Source: HGM05232 sp036661515 (lineage in GTDB: Bacteria; Bacteroidota; Bacteroidia; Bacteroidales; Muribaculaceae). From it: a stretch of DNA of 29,924 nucleotides. A model generated the notes under the pieces. It ran no database searches, was not told the origin of the DNA, and worked only from the letters and a program-made list of their open reading frames with translations. Where the stretch lies: assembly GCA_036661515.1 (NCBI GenBank), contig JAVWYO010000018.1, forward strand, positions 1 to 29,924. The letters are read 5' to 3'. Each line of letters opens with the position of its first letter. Position 1 is the stretch's first letter. Positions 24,801 to 29,924 of this stretch are shown here, one piece after another. A program made the translations under genes and the position numbers.

Positions 24801-24824
24801 CATAAATAAATATGTCAAAATAAA

Positions 24825-25355
24825 GTGAATATAAAATCAATATATCGCCGAGCTGCTGACAATGGACTGTTATTTGGAGTCTTCTTGTCGGTACTATTCT
24901 TGTTGTTTGTTTTTAGCACATCAGTTCCCCTATTATCTTTCTTAGCACTTGTGATGCTTGTTGCCATGCCTGGAGTTATATTTTACTTCTTGAGACGATG
25001 CTATATTGAAGAGAACGGATTTACTACTTTTTCAAGCCTTTGGATGCTTGGCATTTTAATATTTATATTTGGGTCGTTGATATGTGGAGCCGTTACCTAC
25101 GTTTATCTACAATATATAGCGCCTACATTTATATACGATCAGGCTAAGGTAGCTCTTGATATGTATCGCTCTATTGATGAGATGAAGGGGTCAGAATTTA
25201 TAACAGTAATGGAGCAGGCTGTGAATCAGCGGTTGTTACCAACAGCTATCCAATTCGTTATTCAAATGATTTGGATGACAACCTTCTTTGGCTCATTATT
25301 GTCAATGGCGGTTTCTCTCATAGTACGAGCAATCAAACTAAAAAATCAGAATTAA
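24825..25355 (+). CDS. DUF4199 family integral membrane protein
   Basis: The 176-residue protein starts at GTG 24825; the only nearby ATG (24812) runs into a stop after two codons. Hydrophobic helices lie at about 14-35, 37-57, 66-95 and 140-170, giving four transmembrane segments with a polar stretch (residues 100-135) between the third and fourth. DUF4199 is a Bacteroidota family of unknown function, often encoded next to a GT2 glycosyltransferase as here (17 bases apart). A role as a helper or flippase-like partner of the glycosyltransferase is inference only. Confidence 0.88.
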   Translation: MNIKSIYRRAADNGLLFGVFLSVLFLLFVFSTSVPLLSFLALVMLVAMPGVIFYFLRRCYIEENGFTTFSSLWMLGILIFIFGSLICGAVTYVYLQYIAPTFIYDQAKVALDMYRSIDEMKGSEFITVMEQAVNQRLLPTAIQFVIQMIWMTTFFGSLLSMAVSLIVRAIKLKNQN

Positions 25356-25372
25356 CACAATACATATAGGCA

Positions 25373-26320
25373 ATGGATATTTCAATAATTGTACCGCTAT
25401 ATAATGAGGCAGAGTCTCTTCCAGAATTGACTCAATGGATTGAGCGAGTGATGAAAGATAATGGCTTTAGCTATGAAATATTGTTTATAAATGATGGAAG
25501 TAGCGATAACTCATGGGACGTTATCTCGTCATTAAAGGCTAATAATTCAGCTATTAGGGGCGTTAGTTTCCGTAGAAATTACGGAAAATCACCTGCACTA
25601 AATACTGGATTTATGCGTGCAAATGGCGATGTGGTAATTACTATGGATGCCGATATGCAGGATAGCCCCGATGAGATTCCTGAACTATATCGAATGATAA
25701 AAGAGGAAGAATATGACCTTGTGTCGGGCTGGAAACAGAAACGCTATGATCCATTATCGAAAACTTTACCTACAAAATTATTTAACGCTACGGCTCGAAG
25801 TGTTAGTGGCATTAGACTACATGATTTTAATTGTGGATTGAAGGCTTATCGAAATAAGGTTGTAAAACATATTGAAGTATATGGCGACATGCACCGATAC
25901 ATTCCATATTTGGCGAAAAACGCTGGCTTTAACAAGATTGGCGAAAAGATTGTTCAACATCAAGCTCGAAAATATGGAACAACAAAATTTGGCTTAAATC
26001 GTTTTGTTAATGGCTATCTCGATTTATGCACACTATGGTTTTCTTCTAAATTTGGGATTAAGCCTATGCACTTTTTTGGATTGCTTGGTAGCTTAATGTT
26101 TTTGATAGGATTCCTTGCAACGATAACTGTGGGAGCAACGAAGTTATATAATATGTATAGTGGAAACCATTATACACTTGTTACCGATTCACCATACTTC
26201 TTTTTATCACTCACCGCAATGATAATAGGAACACAATTATTTCTTGCAGGTTTTATTGGCGAACTTATTGCTCGCAATGCTGCCGAACGAAATAATTATG
26301 AAATAGAAGAGGAGCTATAA
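25373..26320 (+). CDS. GT2 glycosyltransferase, DPM1/GtrB-like, membrane anchored
   Basis: The 315-residue protein has an N-terminal GT-A domain. ISIIVPLYNEAESLPEL, FINDGSSDNSW and FRRNYGKSPALNTGF bind the nucleotide-sugar. VITMDADMQDSPDEIPEL contains the DxD-type metal motif, followed by DFNCGLKAYR and the VQHQARKYGTTKF loop. Two C-terminal transmembrane helices lie at about 238-260 and 275-300. This matches the dolichol/polyprenyl-phosphate sugar synthase group (GtrB, DPM1), which moves hexose from UDP- or GDP-sugar to undecaprenyl phosphate at the cytosolic face. The product would feed surface glycan modification. The gene lies 17 bases after DUF4199 and 6 bases before a nitroreductase gene. 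Confidence 0.93.
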   Translation: MDISIIVPLYNEAESLPELTQWIERVMKDNGFSYEILFINDGSSDNSWDVISSLKANNSAIRGVSFRRNYGKSPALNTGFMRANGDVVITMDADMQDSPDEIPELYRMIKEEEYDLVSGWKQKRYDPLSKTLPTKLFNATARSVSGIRLHDFNCGLKAYRNKVVKHIEVYGDMHRYIPYLAKNAGFNKIGEKIVQHQARKYGTTKFGLNRFVNGYLDLCTLWFSSKFGIKPMHFFGLLGSLMFLIGFLATITVGATKLYNMYSGNHYTLVTDSPYFFLSLTAMIIGTQLFLAGFIGELIARNAAERNNYEIEEEL

Positions 26321-26326
26321 GAATAT

Positions 26327-26869
26327 ATGGAAAATAAAAAAATAGATTACCCCGATTTCCTTGAGCTTGTGAACAGGAGATATAGTTGTCGAAAATATTC
26401 TTCAACGCCAATAACAAAAGAGGAGATACTTGCCGTAATTGAAACGGCACGGATTGCGCCTTCGGCTGTAAATAGGCAACCTTGGAAATTCCTTATACTT
26501 AACACGCCCGAACTGTGTGACGTGGTAAGAGCCTGTTATGGTCGTGATTGGGTAGATAGCGTACCAGCATTTATTGTTGCGCTTGGCAATCATGACGAGG
26601 CATGGCATCGTGCAACAGATGATAAAGATCACACCGATATAGATATAGCAATTGCCGTTGAACATATATGCCTTGCTGCAACGTCACTTAATCTTGGAAG
26701 TTGCTGGATTTGCAACTTTGATGCCAAGAAGTGTAGTGAAATGCTAAATATTCCACAAGAATGGGAGCCTGTGGCGATAATTCCAATAGGACATGGTGCT
26801 GATGATGCTACAATTCCAGAGAAGAAGCGTAAAACAATCACCGAAATAGTAAAATGGGGAAGCTTTTAA
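26327..26869 (+). CDS. Nitroreductase family protein (second copy)
   Basis: The 180-residue protein has FMN-phosphate-binding RRYSCRKYS (about 14-22) and APSAVNRQPWKFLIL (about 43-57), and DxxNLGSCWICN near the middle. It differs from the copy at 18351 mainly in an extended segment (DEAWHRATDDKDHTDIDIAIA), seen in some flavin oxidoreductases of anaerobes. It reduces an unidentified acceptor with NAD(P)H and FMN in the cytosol. It overlaps the DUF6452 lipoprotein gene by 16 bases, placing it inside an otherwise envelope-related operon. Confidence 0.92.
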   Translation: MENKKIDYPDFLELVNRRYSCRKYSSTPITKEEILAVIETARIAPSAVNRQPWKFLILNTPELCDVVRACYGRDWVDSVPAFIVALGNHDEAWHRATDDKDHTDIDIAIAVEHICLAATSLNLGSCWICNFDAKKCSEMLNIPQEWEPVAIIPIGHGADDATIPEKKRKTITEIVKWGSF

Positions 26870-27363
26870 GAAATATATTTTTCGCGCTATGCGGTGTCGC
26901 CATAGTGGTGTCGTGCAATACTAATGGTTGTCTTGATAACCAGAGTAGCATACCACTTGCAGGATTTTATGCGATGGATACAAAGAAAGCTATAACAATA
27001 GATTCAATATCTGTATATGGGATTGGAGTTCCTAATGATTCTATGATACTCCGAAATGCAAAGGGTATAAAACAGGTATATTTGCCATTTAGACTTAATG
27101 CTAATGTTACAGAATATGTGATACATTATGACCAAAAGGCTCTTGCTGATATTCGCAATAATGATACCCTTACTTTTAAGTATAAATCAATTCCTTATTT
27201 TGTATCTAATGAGTGTGGAGCAATGTATCAATACGAAATAGAAGACTTTGCTTATACTCGGCATCTTATAGATTCATTGGGACTTGTTTCTAAAAAGATA
27301 ACGAATGTAAATGTGGAGTCAATGAAGATATATATGCGTACAAAAACGAAGCCTACCAAATGA
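26854..27363 (+). CDS. DUF6452 family lipoprotein
   Basis: The 169-residue protein has a type II signal peptide (LCGVAIVVSC, lipidated Cys at about 21). The mature part is beta-rich: LDNQSSIPLAGFY, KAITIDSISVYGIG, QVYLPFRLN, EYVIHYD, LTFKYKS, and ends in a short strand and helix pair around C117 (SNECG). DUF6452 is a Bacteroidota family of unknown function, typically next to DUF6048. The start overlaps the upstream nitroreductase by 16 bases and its TGA overlaps the DUF6048 ATG (ATGA), which implies coupled synthesis of the two envelope proteins. Confidence 0.88.
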   Translation: MGKLLRNIFFALCGVAIVVSCNTNGCLDNQSSIPLAGFYAMDTKKAITIDSISVYGIGVPNDSMILRNAKGIKQVYLPFRLNANVTEYVIHYDQKALADIRNNDTLTFKYKSIPYFVSNECGAMYQYEIEDFAYTRHLIDSLGLVSKKITNVNVESMKIYMRTKTKPTK

Positions 27364-28208
27364 GAAAGTTTGCTTTTATAGTAATCTTAATATCCTTTGT
27401 GGTGACTACAGTTATCGCTCAGCGGCGCATTACTCCTGTTGAACGTAAAGCACAGATTACTGTCGCTCCGCAAGGGAAGGATAAGAAAAAGCATCAAAAG
27501 GATAGCATAAAGATGGATTCAGCTTATTCCGATTCTACTAAGATGGCTATGGATACGACATCTAAAAAGATGATATATCCATTAATGCACAGCGTGATAG
27601 TAGGAGTAAATATTTGGGACCCTGTGATGCGCATACTTGGACAGTCGTATGGTGGTGGTGATGTATCGGCAGAATTAAGCATACACAACCGTTATTTCCC
27701 TACTATTGAGGTGGGAATAGGAAGTGCAAATAACACTCCAGAAGATGGTAATTTTACATATAAAGGCAAGATGGCTATTTATGGGAAAATAGGAGCATCT
27801 TACAATTTTTTTTATAATAAGACACCCGACTATCAGCTACTTGGGGGTTTCCGATTAGGATTTAGTTCATTTAAATACGATATAACCAATATCAGCGCAA
27901 ATTCGGGATATTGGAATGAAAATACAAAGTTTGAAATACTTAATCAGAAGTCGCACGCTTTGTGGGGCGAAATTGTACTTGGTATTAAAGTGAAAGTAGT
28001 TCAAAATTTCTCTGTTGGTTGGGCTTTAAGGTATCGATTTATATTCAACTATAAGAAAAATATAAATTCCGATCCGTGGTATATACCAGGATTTGGAAAC
28101 CGAAGCACCCCCATTGGAGCATCATTATCATTATATTACACTTTACCGTTACCTTCAAAAAAGAAAGTAGACCACACTCCACTGAAAACAGCTCCTTTAA
28201 AAAAATAA
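27360..28208 (+). CDS. DUF6048 family outer-membrane beta-barrel-like protein
   Basis: The 282-residue protein has a signal peptide (1-20, ending VIA-Q). A Lys/Ser/Asp-rich linker (about 30-70) leads to a run of amphipathic strands (SVIVGVNIWDPVMRI, AELSIHNRYFPTIEVGIG, AIYGKIGASYNFFYN, GGFRLGFSSFKYD, VVQNFSVGWALRYRFIFNY, GASLSLYYTLPL). This suggests an 8- to 10-strand outer-membrane barrel. DUF6048 has no known function. It pairs with the DUF6452 lipoprotein through a 4-base overlap, so a two-part outer-membrane assembly (barrel plus lipoprotein) is a reasonable inference. Confidence 0.87.
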   Translation: MRKFAFIVILISFVVTTVIAQRRITPVERKAQITVAPQGKDKKKHQKDSIKMDSAYSDSTKMAMDTTSKKMIYPLMHSVIVGVNIWDPVMRILGQSYGGGDVSAELSIHNRYFPTIEVGIGSANNTPEDGNFTYKGKMAIYGKIGASYNFFYNKTPDYQLLGGFRLGFSSFKYDITNISANSGYWNENTKFEILNQKSHALWGEIVLGIKVKVVQNFSVGWALRYRFIFNYKKNINSDPWYIPGFGNRSTPIGASLSLYYTLPLPSKKKVDHTPLKTAPLKK

Positions 28209-28219
28209 TATATAATTAT

Positions 28220-28954
28220 ATGGCACGAATTGTGATTGTAGGTGCAACTTCGGGTATAGGTAAATGTGTTGCGCATGAATTTATAGATAGAGGTTGGAGC
28301 GTTGGCATTGCAGGACGGCGTGCCGACCTACTTGCTGAGTTACAAGCAATAGCACCCGACAGAGTGATGTATGAGGTAATTGATGTGATGGCAAATGATG
28401 CCACAGAGAGATTAGAAAATCTAATATCCAAACTCGGAGGAATGGATATATTCTTCTTGGCATCAGGAGTTGGGAATCAAAACACGGAGCTTAATTTTGC
28501 CATAGAATCGCGAACTATAGCCACTAATGTACTCGGCTTTACGCGAATGATTGATACTGCTTATCTATATTATAAGTGCAATTCATTAAGTGGTCAGATA
28601 GGTGTAATCTCATCAATAGCAGGGACAAAAGGAATTGGCGTTGCTGCATCATATAGTGCAAGCAAACGTTATCAAAATATATACATTGATGCACTTGAAC
28701 AACTTGCCCACCAGCAAGATGTAAAAATACGATTTACCGATATCCGTCCTGGATTTGTAAAAACAGCTTTGCTGAATGATAATCGTAAATATCCTATGCA
28801 ACTAACACCTGAATACGTTGCTCGCCATATTGTAAAGTCGTTGTTAAATCATAAACGAGTATCAATAATTGATTGGCGTTATGCTATAATGGTATTCTTT
28901 TGGCGATTAATACCACGAAGCATTTGGCGACGAGCAAATATAGCCAATGGATAA
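28220..28954 (+). CDS. SDR family NAD(P)-dependent oxidoreductase
   Basis: The protein has 244 residues from the ATG at 28220; an upstream in-frame extension overlaps the DUF6048 end in another frame and is not protein-like. A Rossmann fold with the GATSGIG cofactor loop (8-14), AGRR after strand 2 (favouring NADP), the catalytic Ser in VISSIAG (131-132) and Y145-x3-K149 (YSASK) mark a classical short-chain dehydrogenase. RPGFVKT and a C-terminal tail with aromatic and basic residues resemble SDRs that associate with membranes. The substrate is unknown. It ends the DUF4199-to-SDR operon and is followed by a terminator. Confidence 0.93.
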   Translation: MARIVIVGATSGIGKCVAHEFIDRGWSVGIAGRRADLLAELQAIAPDRVMYEVIDVMANDATERLENLISKLGGMDIFFLASGVGNQNTELNFAIESRTIATNVLGFTRMIDTAYLYYKCNSLSGQIGVISSIAGTKGIGVAASYSASKRYQNIYIDALEQLAHQQDVKIRFTDIRPGFVKTALLNDNRKYPMQLTPEYVARHIVKSLLNHKRVSIIDWRYAIMVFFWRLIPRSIWRRANIANG

Positions 28955-28979
28955 GATTGTGCTGCCCACCCAAAAAAAA

Positions 28980-29015
28980 TAAGAGCCTATTTCCTAATGT
29001 GGAGGTAGGCTCTTA
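28980..29015. terminator. Bidirectional terminator between SDR and TlpA-like genes
   Basis: The 15-bp arms 28980-28994 and 29001-29015 pair fully, with two G-U wobbles, around a 6-base loop. Eight As (28972-28979) on the left give the minus strand a T8 tail, and TTGTTTTT follows on the plus strand. It serves the convergent SDR gene and TlpA-like gene. Confidence 0.9.
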
Positions 29016-29022
29016 CTTGTTT

Positions 29023-29511
29023 TTATTGACAAATAAGTTGCGTCAATTGTTGAGCGCTTGGATTTTGTGCTATAATCTCTCCCTCAGGATTTATGAGATA
29101 GCTTTTTAATCCTTGATCAAGATGGTAATTCTCAAATAACTGTGAACTACTTCCTTCATGATCATAAAATTGTGCTTTTGCATCTAACTTATCTCGGCTC
29201 ATTATCTCACGATAAATTGCTTCACTACGATCATAATTGACCGCTACGAGATGTAAGTTTTTACTATTGTTTTTAGCAAAGTTGTTATATTCAATATTGC
29301 TAATACGTGATCCTGCATCTGCTGAGGACCAAAACGACAGTAAAACATATTTCCCCTTCATTCTTTGCAACGACATTGTGGTGTCGGTATTGCTAAGCGC
29401 AAAATTAGGTGCAGTAAACCCAATTTTTCCATCAGATACTTTATTAGTATATGAGGAAGAGAAAATAAAGAGCATTACAAGAGTCACAATAACTGAAAGT
29501 GATTTCTTCAT
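29023..29511 (-). CDS. TlpA/AhpC-like thioredoxin-fold protein lacking the CxxC site
   Basis: The 162-residue protein has an N-terminal signal or anchor segment (about 5-20). A thioredoxin-like domain follows with the expected order: FTAPNFALSNTD, MKGKYVLLSFWSS (strand beta-1), LHLVAVNYDRSEAIYREIM, FYDHEGSSSQLFENYHLDQGLKSYLINPEGEIIAQN. At the active site, W61-x3-D65-x2-S68 stands where TlpA has WCxxC, so both cysteines are gone; the only Cys is C161. It cannot act as a dithiol reductase and is more likely a structural or binding protein in the periplasm. Its leader contains two tiny overlapping ORFs and hairpins. Confidence 0.85.
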   Translation of the reverse strand: MKKSLSVIVTLVMLFIFSSSYTNKVSDGKIGFTAPNFALSNTDTTMSLQRMKGKYVLLSFWSSADAGSRISNIEYNNFAKNNSKNLHLVAVNYDRSEAIYREIMSRDKLDAKAQFYDHEGSSSQLFENYHLDQGLKSYLINPEGEIIAQNPSAQQLTQLICQ

Positions 29512-29531
29512 CTGTTCTTTTTCAAGTTCAT
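29508..29531 (-). CDS. Possible 7-codon leader ORF overlapping the TlpA-like start
   Basis: ATG at 29531 reads M-N-L-K-K-N-R and stops at TGA, which overlaps the ATG of the TlpA-like gene (29511) as ATGA. Its own ATG overlaps the stop of the 11-codon ORF upstream. It is too short to judge by composition, and translation is unproven. Confidence 0.25.
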   Translation of the reverse strand: MNLKKNR

Positions 29532-29563
29532 ACTAAAGGCTTTCTTTGCGATAAATCAATCAT
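29528..29563 (-). CDS. Possible 11-codon leader ORF
   Basis: ATG at 29563 reads M-I-D-L-S-Q-R-K-P-L-V and stops at TGA (29530-29528), which overlaps the next small ORF as ATGA. It begins just after the T-run of the leader hairpin, so it would be translated only from read-through transcripts. Confidence 0.25.
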   Translation of the reverse strand: MIDLSQRKPLV

Positions 29564-29568
29564 TGCGT

Positions 29569-29643
29569 AAAAAAACCTCCGCCGATTTTCGGCGTTTGAT
29601 AATAATCAAGTAGTGAAACTTTATTCACTATATATATCAAATA
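29569..29643 (-). ncRNA. Candidate leader RNA or small RNA with three hairpins
   Basis: From the predicted start near 29643 the minus strand carries three successive hairpins. They are TAGTGAA/TTCACTA (29630-29611), TTGAT/ATCAA (29609-29596) and CGCCGA/TCGGCG (29594-29580). GAGG and seven Ts (29575-29569) follow. The last could terminate a transcript of about 75 bases, though the 4-base space between stem and T-run is unusual. It could equally be an attenuating leader of the TlpA-like gene. Confidence 0.4.
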
Positions 29644-29648
29644 TGATG

Positions 29649-29680
29649 CAAAGATACGCAATAATTTTATTACAACCAAA
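29649..29680 (-). promoter_or_regulatory. Consensus minus-strand promoter at the right end
   Basis: On the minus strand, TTTG (29680-29677), a 20-base spacer and TATCTTTG (29656-29649) match the Bacteroidota consensus exactly. The start is predicted near 29643, leaving about 130 bases of leader before the TlpA-like ATG. No nearer promoter is seen. ATTTTAGCATT lies about 10 bases upstream of the -33 box. Confidence 0.85.
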
Positions 29681-29689
29681 TGTTATTGA

Positions 29690-29870
29690 AATGCTAAAAT
29701 AGCTAAGCCACTACAACACAGTATAATAGTTGCCTTTTAGTGGCTCTTTTTTAACACTGAGTGTTAAATGCTAAAATTATTTTAAATAAAACCGTTAAAA
29801 GCGTTATCCCTTTATTTGTTGATTAATTATTTTAGCATTGCCGCTCAAAGCGACAATGCTAAAAAAGGGA
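29690..29870. repeat. Cluster of inverted repeats and AATGCTAAAAT motifs
   Basis: AATGCTAAAAT occurs at 29690-29700 and 29767-29777, inverted at 29829-29839, and as AATGCTAAAA at 29855-29864. The last two are arms of one hairpin (TTTTAGCATTG/CAATGCTAAAA with an inner CGCT/AGCG stem). A palindrome with 9-base arms and a central G lies at 29750-29768, and the pair AGCCACTA/TAGTGGCT spans 29706-29745. TCCCTTT/AAAGGGA (29807-29813, 29864-29870) encloses the last hairpin. No gene is recognised from 29512 to the window end apart from the tiny leader ORFs. Confidence 0.6.
29706..29751 (+). terminator. Terminator-like stem on the plus strand without an obvious gene
   Basis: AGCCACTA (29706-29713) pairs with TAGTGGCT (29738-29745), with an inner CAAC/GTTG stem, and is followed by CTTTTTT. 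No plus-strand gene or clear plus-strand promoter precedes it between 29016 and 29700. Confidence 0.35.
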
Positions 29871-29924
29871 ATAAATTAAATAAATCTTAAACGCTCATTA
29901 CATTCGCTATTTTTCTGCAACTGT

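Larger units (their letters stand above)
24398..24824. other. Divergent intergenic region with two promoters and a repeated motif
   Basis: This 427-base AT-rich gap has no ORF I can support. It holds a minus-strand promoter (24438-24470) and a plus-strand promoter (24769-24800). A 7-bp hairpin, AGCATGG/CCATGCT, spans 24597-24620. The 10-mer TCGGCTTGCA occurs twice (24527-24536 and 24782-24791), each time 8-9 bases after AAATTTG. One copy of ATTTTAGCAT lies at 24592-24601. Confidence 0.7.

Noticed and set aside
28076..28219. N-terminal extension of the SDR gene
   Set aside because: It is the shifted-frame reading of the end of the DUF6048 gene. The Rossmann motif begins right after the ATG at 28220.
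28873..29109. Plus-strand ORF of 78 codons across the SDR end
   Set aside because: It overlaps the SDR gene in another frame and then runs through the strong terminator at 28980-29015. Its composition is not protein-like.
29780..29924. Possible replication origin in the right-end repeats
   Set aside because: No DnaA-box TTATCCACA series and no origin-linked genes are present. TTATCCC at 29804-29810 is a single partial match.

Overview
The window looks like a stretch of core chromosome from an AT-rich member of the order Bacteroidales (Bacteroidota), probably a gut lineage such as Muribaculaceae. The evidence is the set of Bacteroidota-restricted families (DUF6089, DUF6242, DUF6452, DUF6048, DUF4199, a DUF2520 protein), a SusC-type TonB receptor with a carboxypeptidase-regulatory N-domain, a type IX secretion C-terminal tail, and repeated promoters of the Bacteroidota form TTTG-N20-TAnnTTTG. 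I see no transposase, integrase, phage gene, CRISPR array or rRNA. The family-level placement is inference.

Layout. 1-420: a 5'-truncated tRNA-His, then a small basic protein gene whose intrinsic terminator lies inside the reading frame, 40 bases before its stop codon. 437-5723 (minus): the envelope-biogenesis cluster, transcribed DUF6089 barrel, uppS, bamA, then two skp/ompH genes. 5793-8522 (minus): a DUF6242 lipoprotein and ribD. 8558-10580 (plus): prmC, recX and a comF-type phosphoribosyltransferase, tightly packed. 10591-13359 (minus): nfnA, nfnB and a DnaQ-type exonuclease. 13516-15756 (plus): tgt and an LptF/LptG permease. 15759-18182 (minus): a TonB-dependent receptor. 18351-20789 (plus): nitroreductase, DUF2520 protein, KdsC-type phosphatase and Maf, closed by a strong terminator. 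20865-24397 (minus): a secreted beta-propeller protein followed by a large N-acetylmuramoyl-alanine amidase with a type IX tail. 24825-28954 (plus): DUF4199, a GT2 glycosyltransferase, a second nitroreductase, DUF6452, DUF6048 and a short-chain dehydrogenase. 29023-29511 (minus): a cysteine-poor TlpA-like protein with an elaborate leader. 29512-29924 has no recognisable gene but is rich in inverted repeats.

Taken together the genes serve outer-membrane assembly (BamA, Skp, LptF/G, undecaprenyl-PP synthesis, KDO phosphatase), tRNA and release-factor modification (Tgt, PrmC), redox balancing (NfnAB, nitroreductases) and surface or secreted functions (TonB receptor, T9SS amidase). The item most worth following up is the small gene at 146-367. 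Its size, basic composition and the position of a terminator inside the frame match the logic of ArfA/BrfA-type alternative ribosome-rescue factors, which are made from nonstop mRNAs. The right end (29508-29870) is the second: a consensus minus-strand promoter, a three-hairpin leader, two minute ORFs chained by ATGA overlaps into the TlpA-like gene, and a cluster of inverted repeats.
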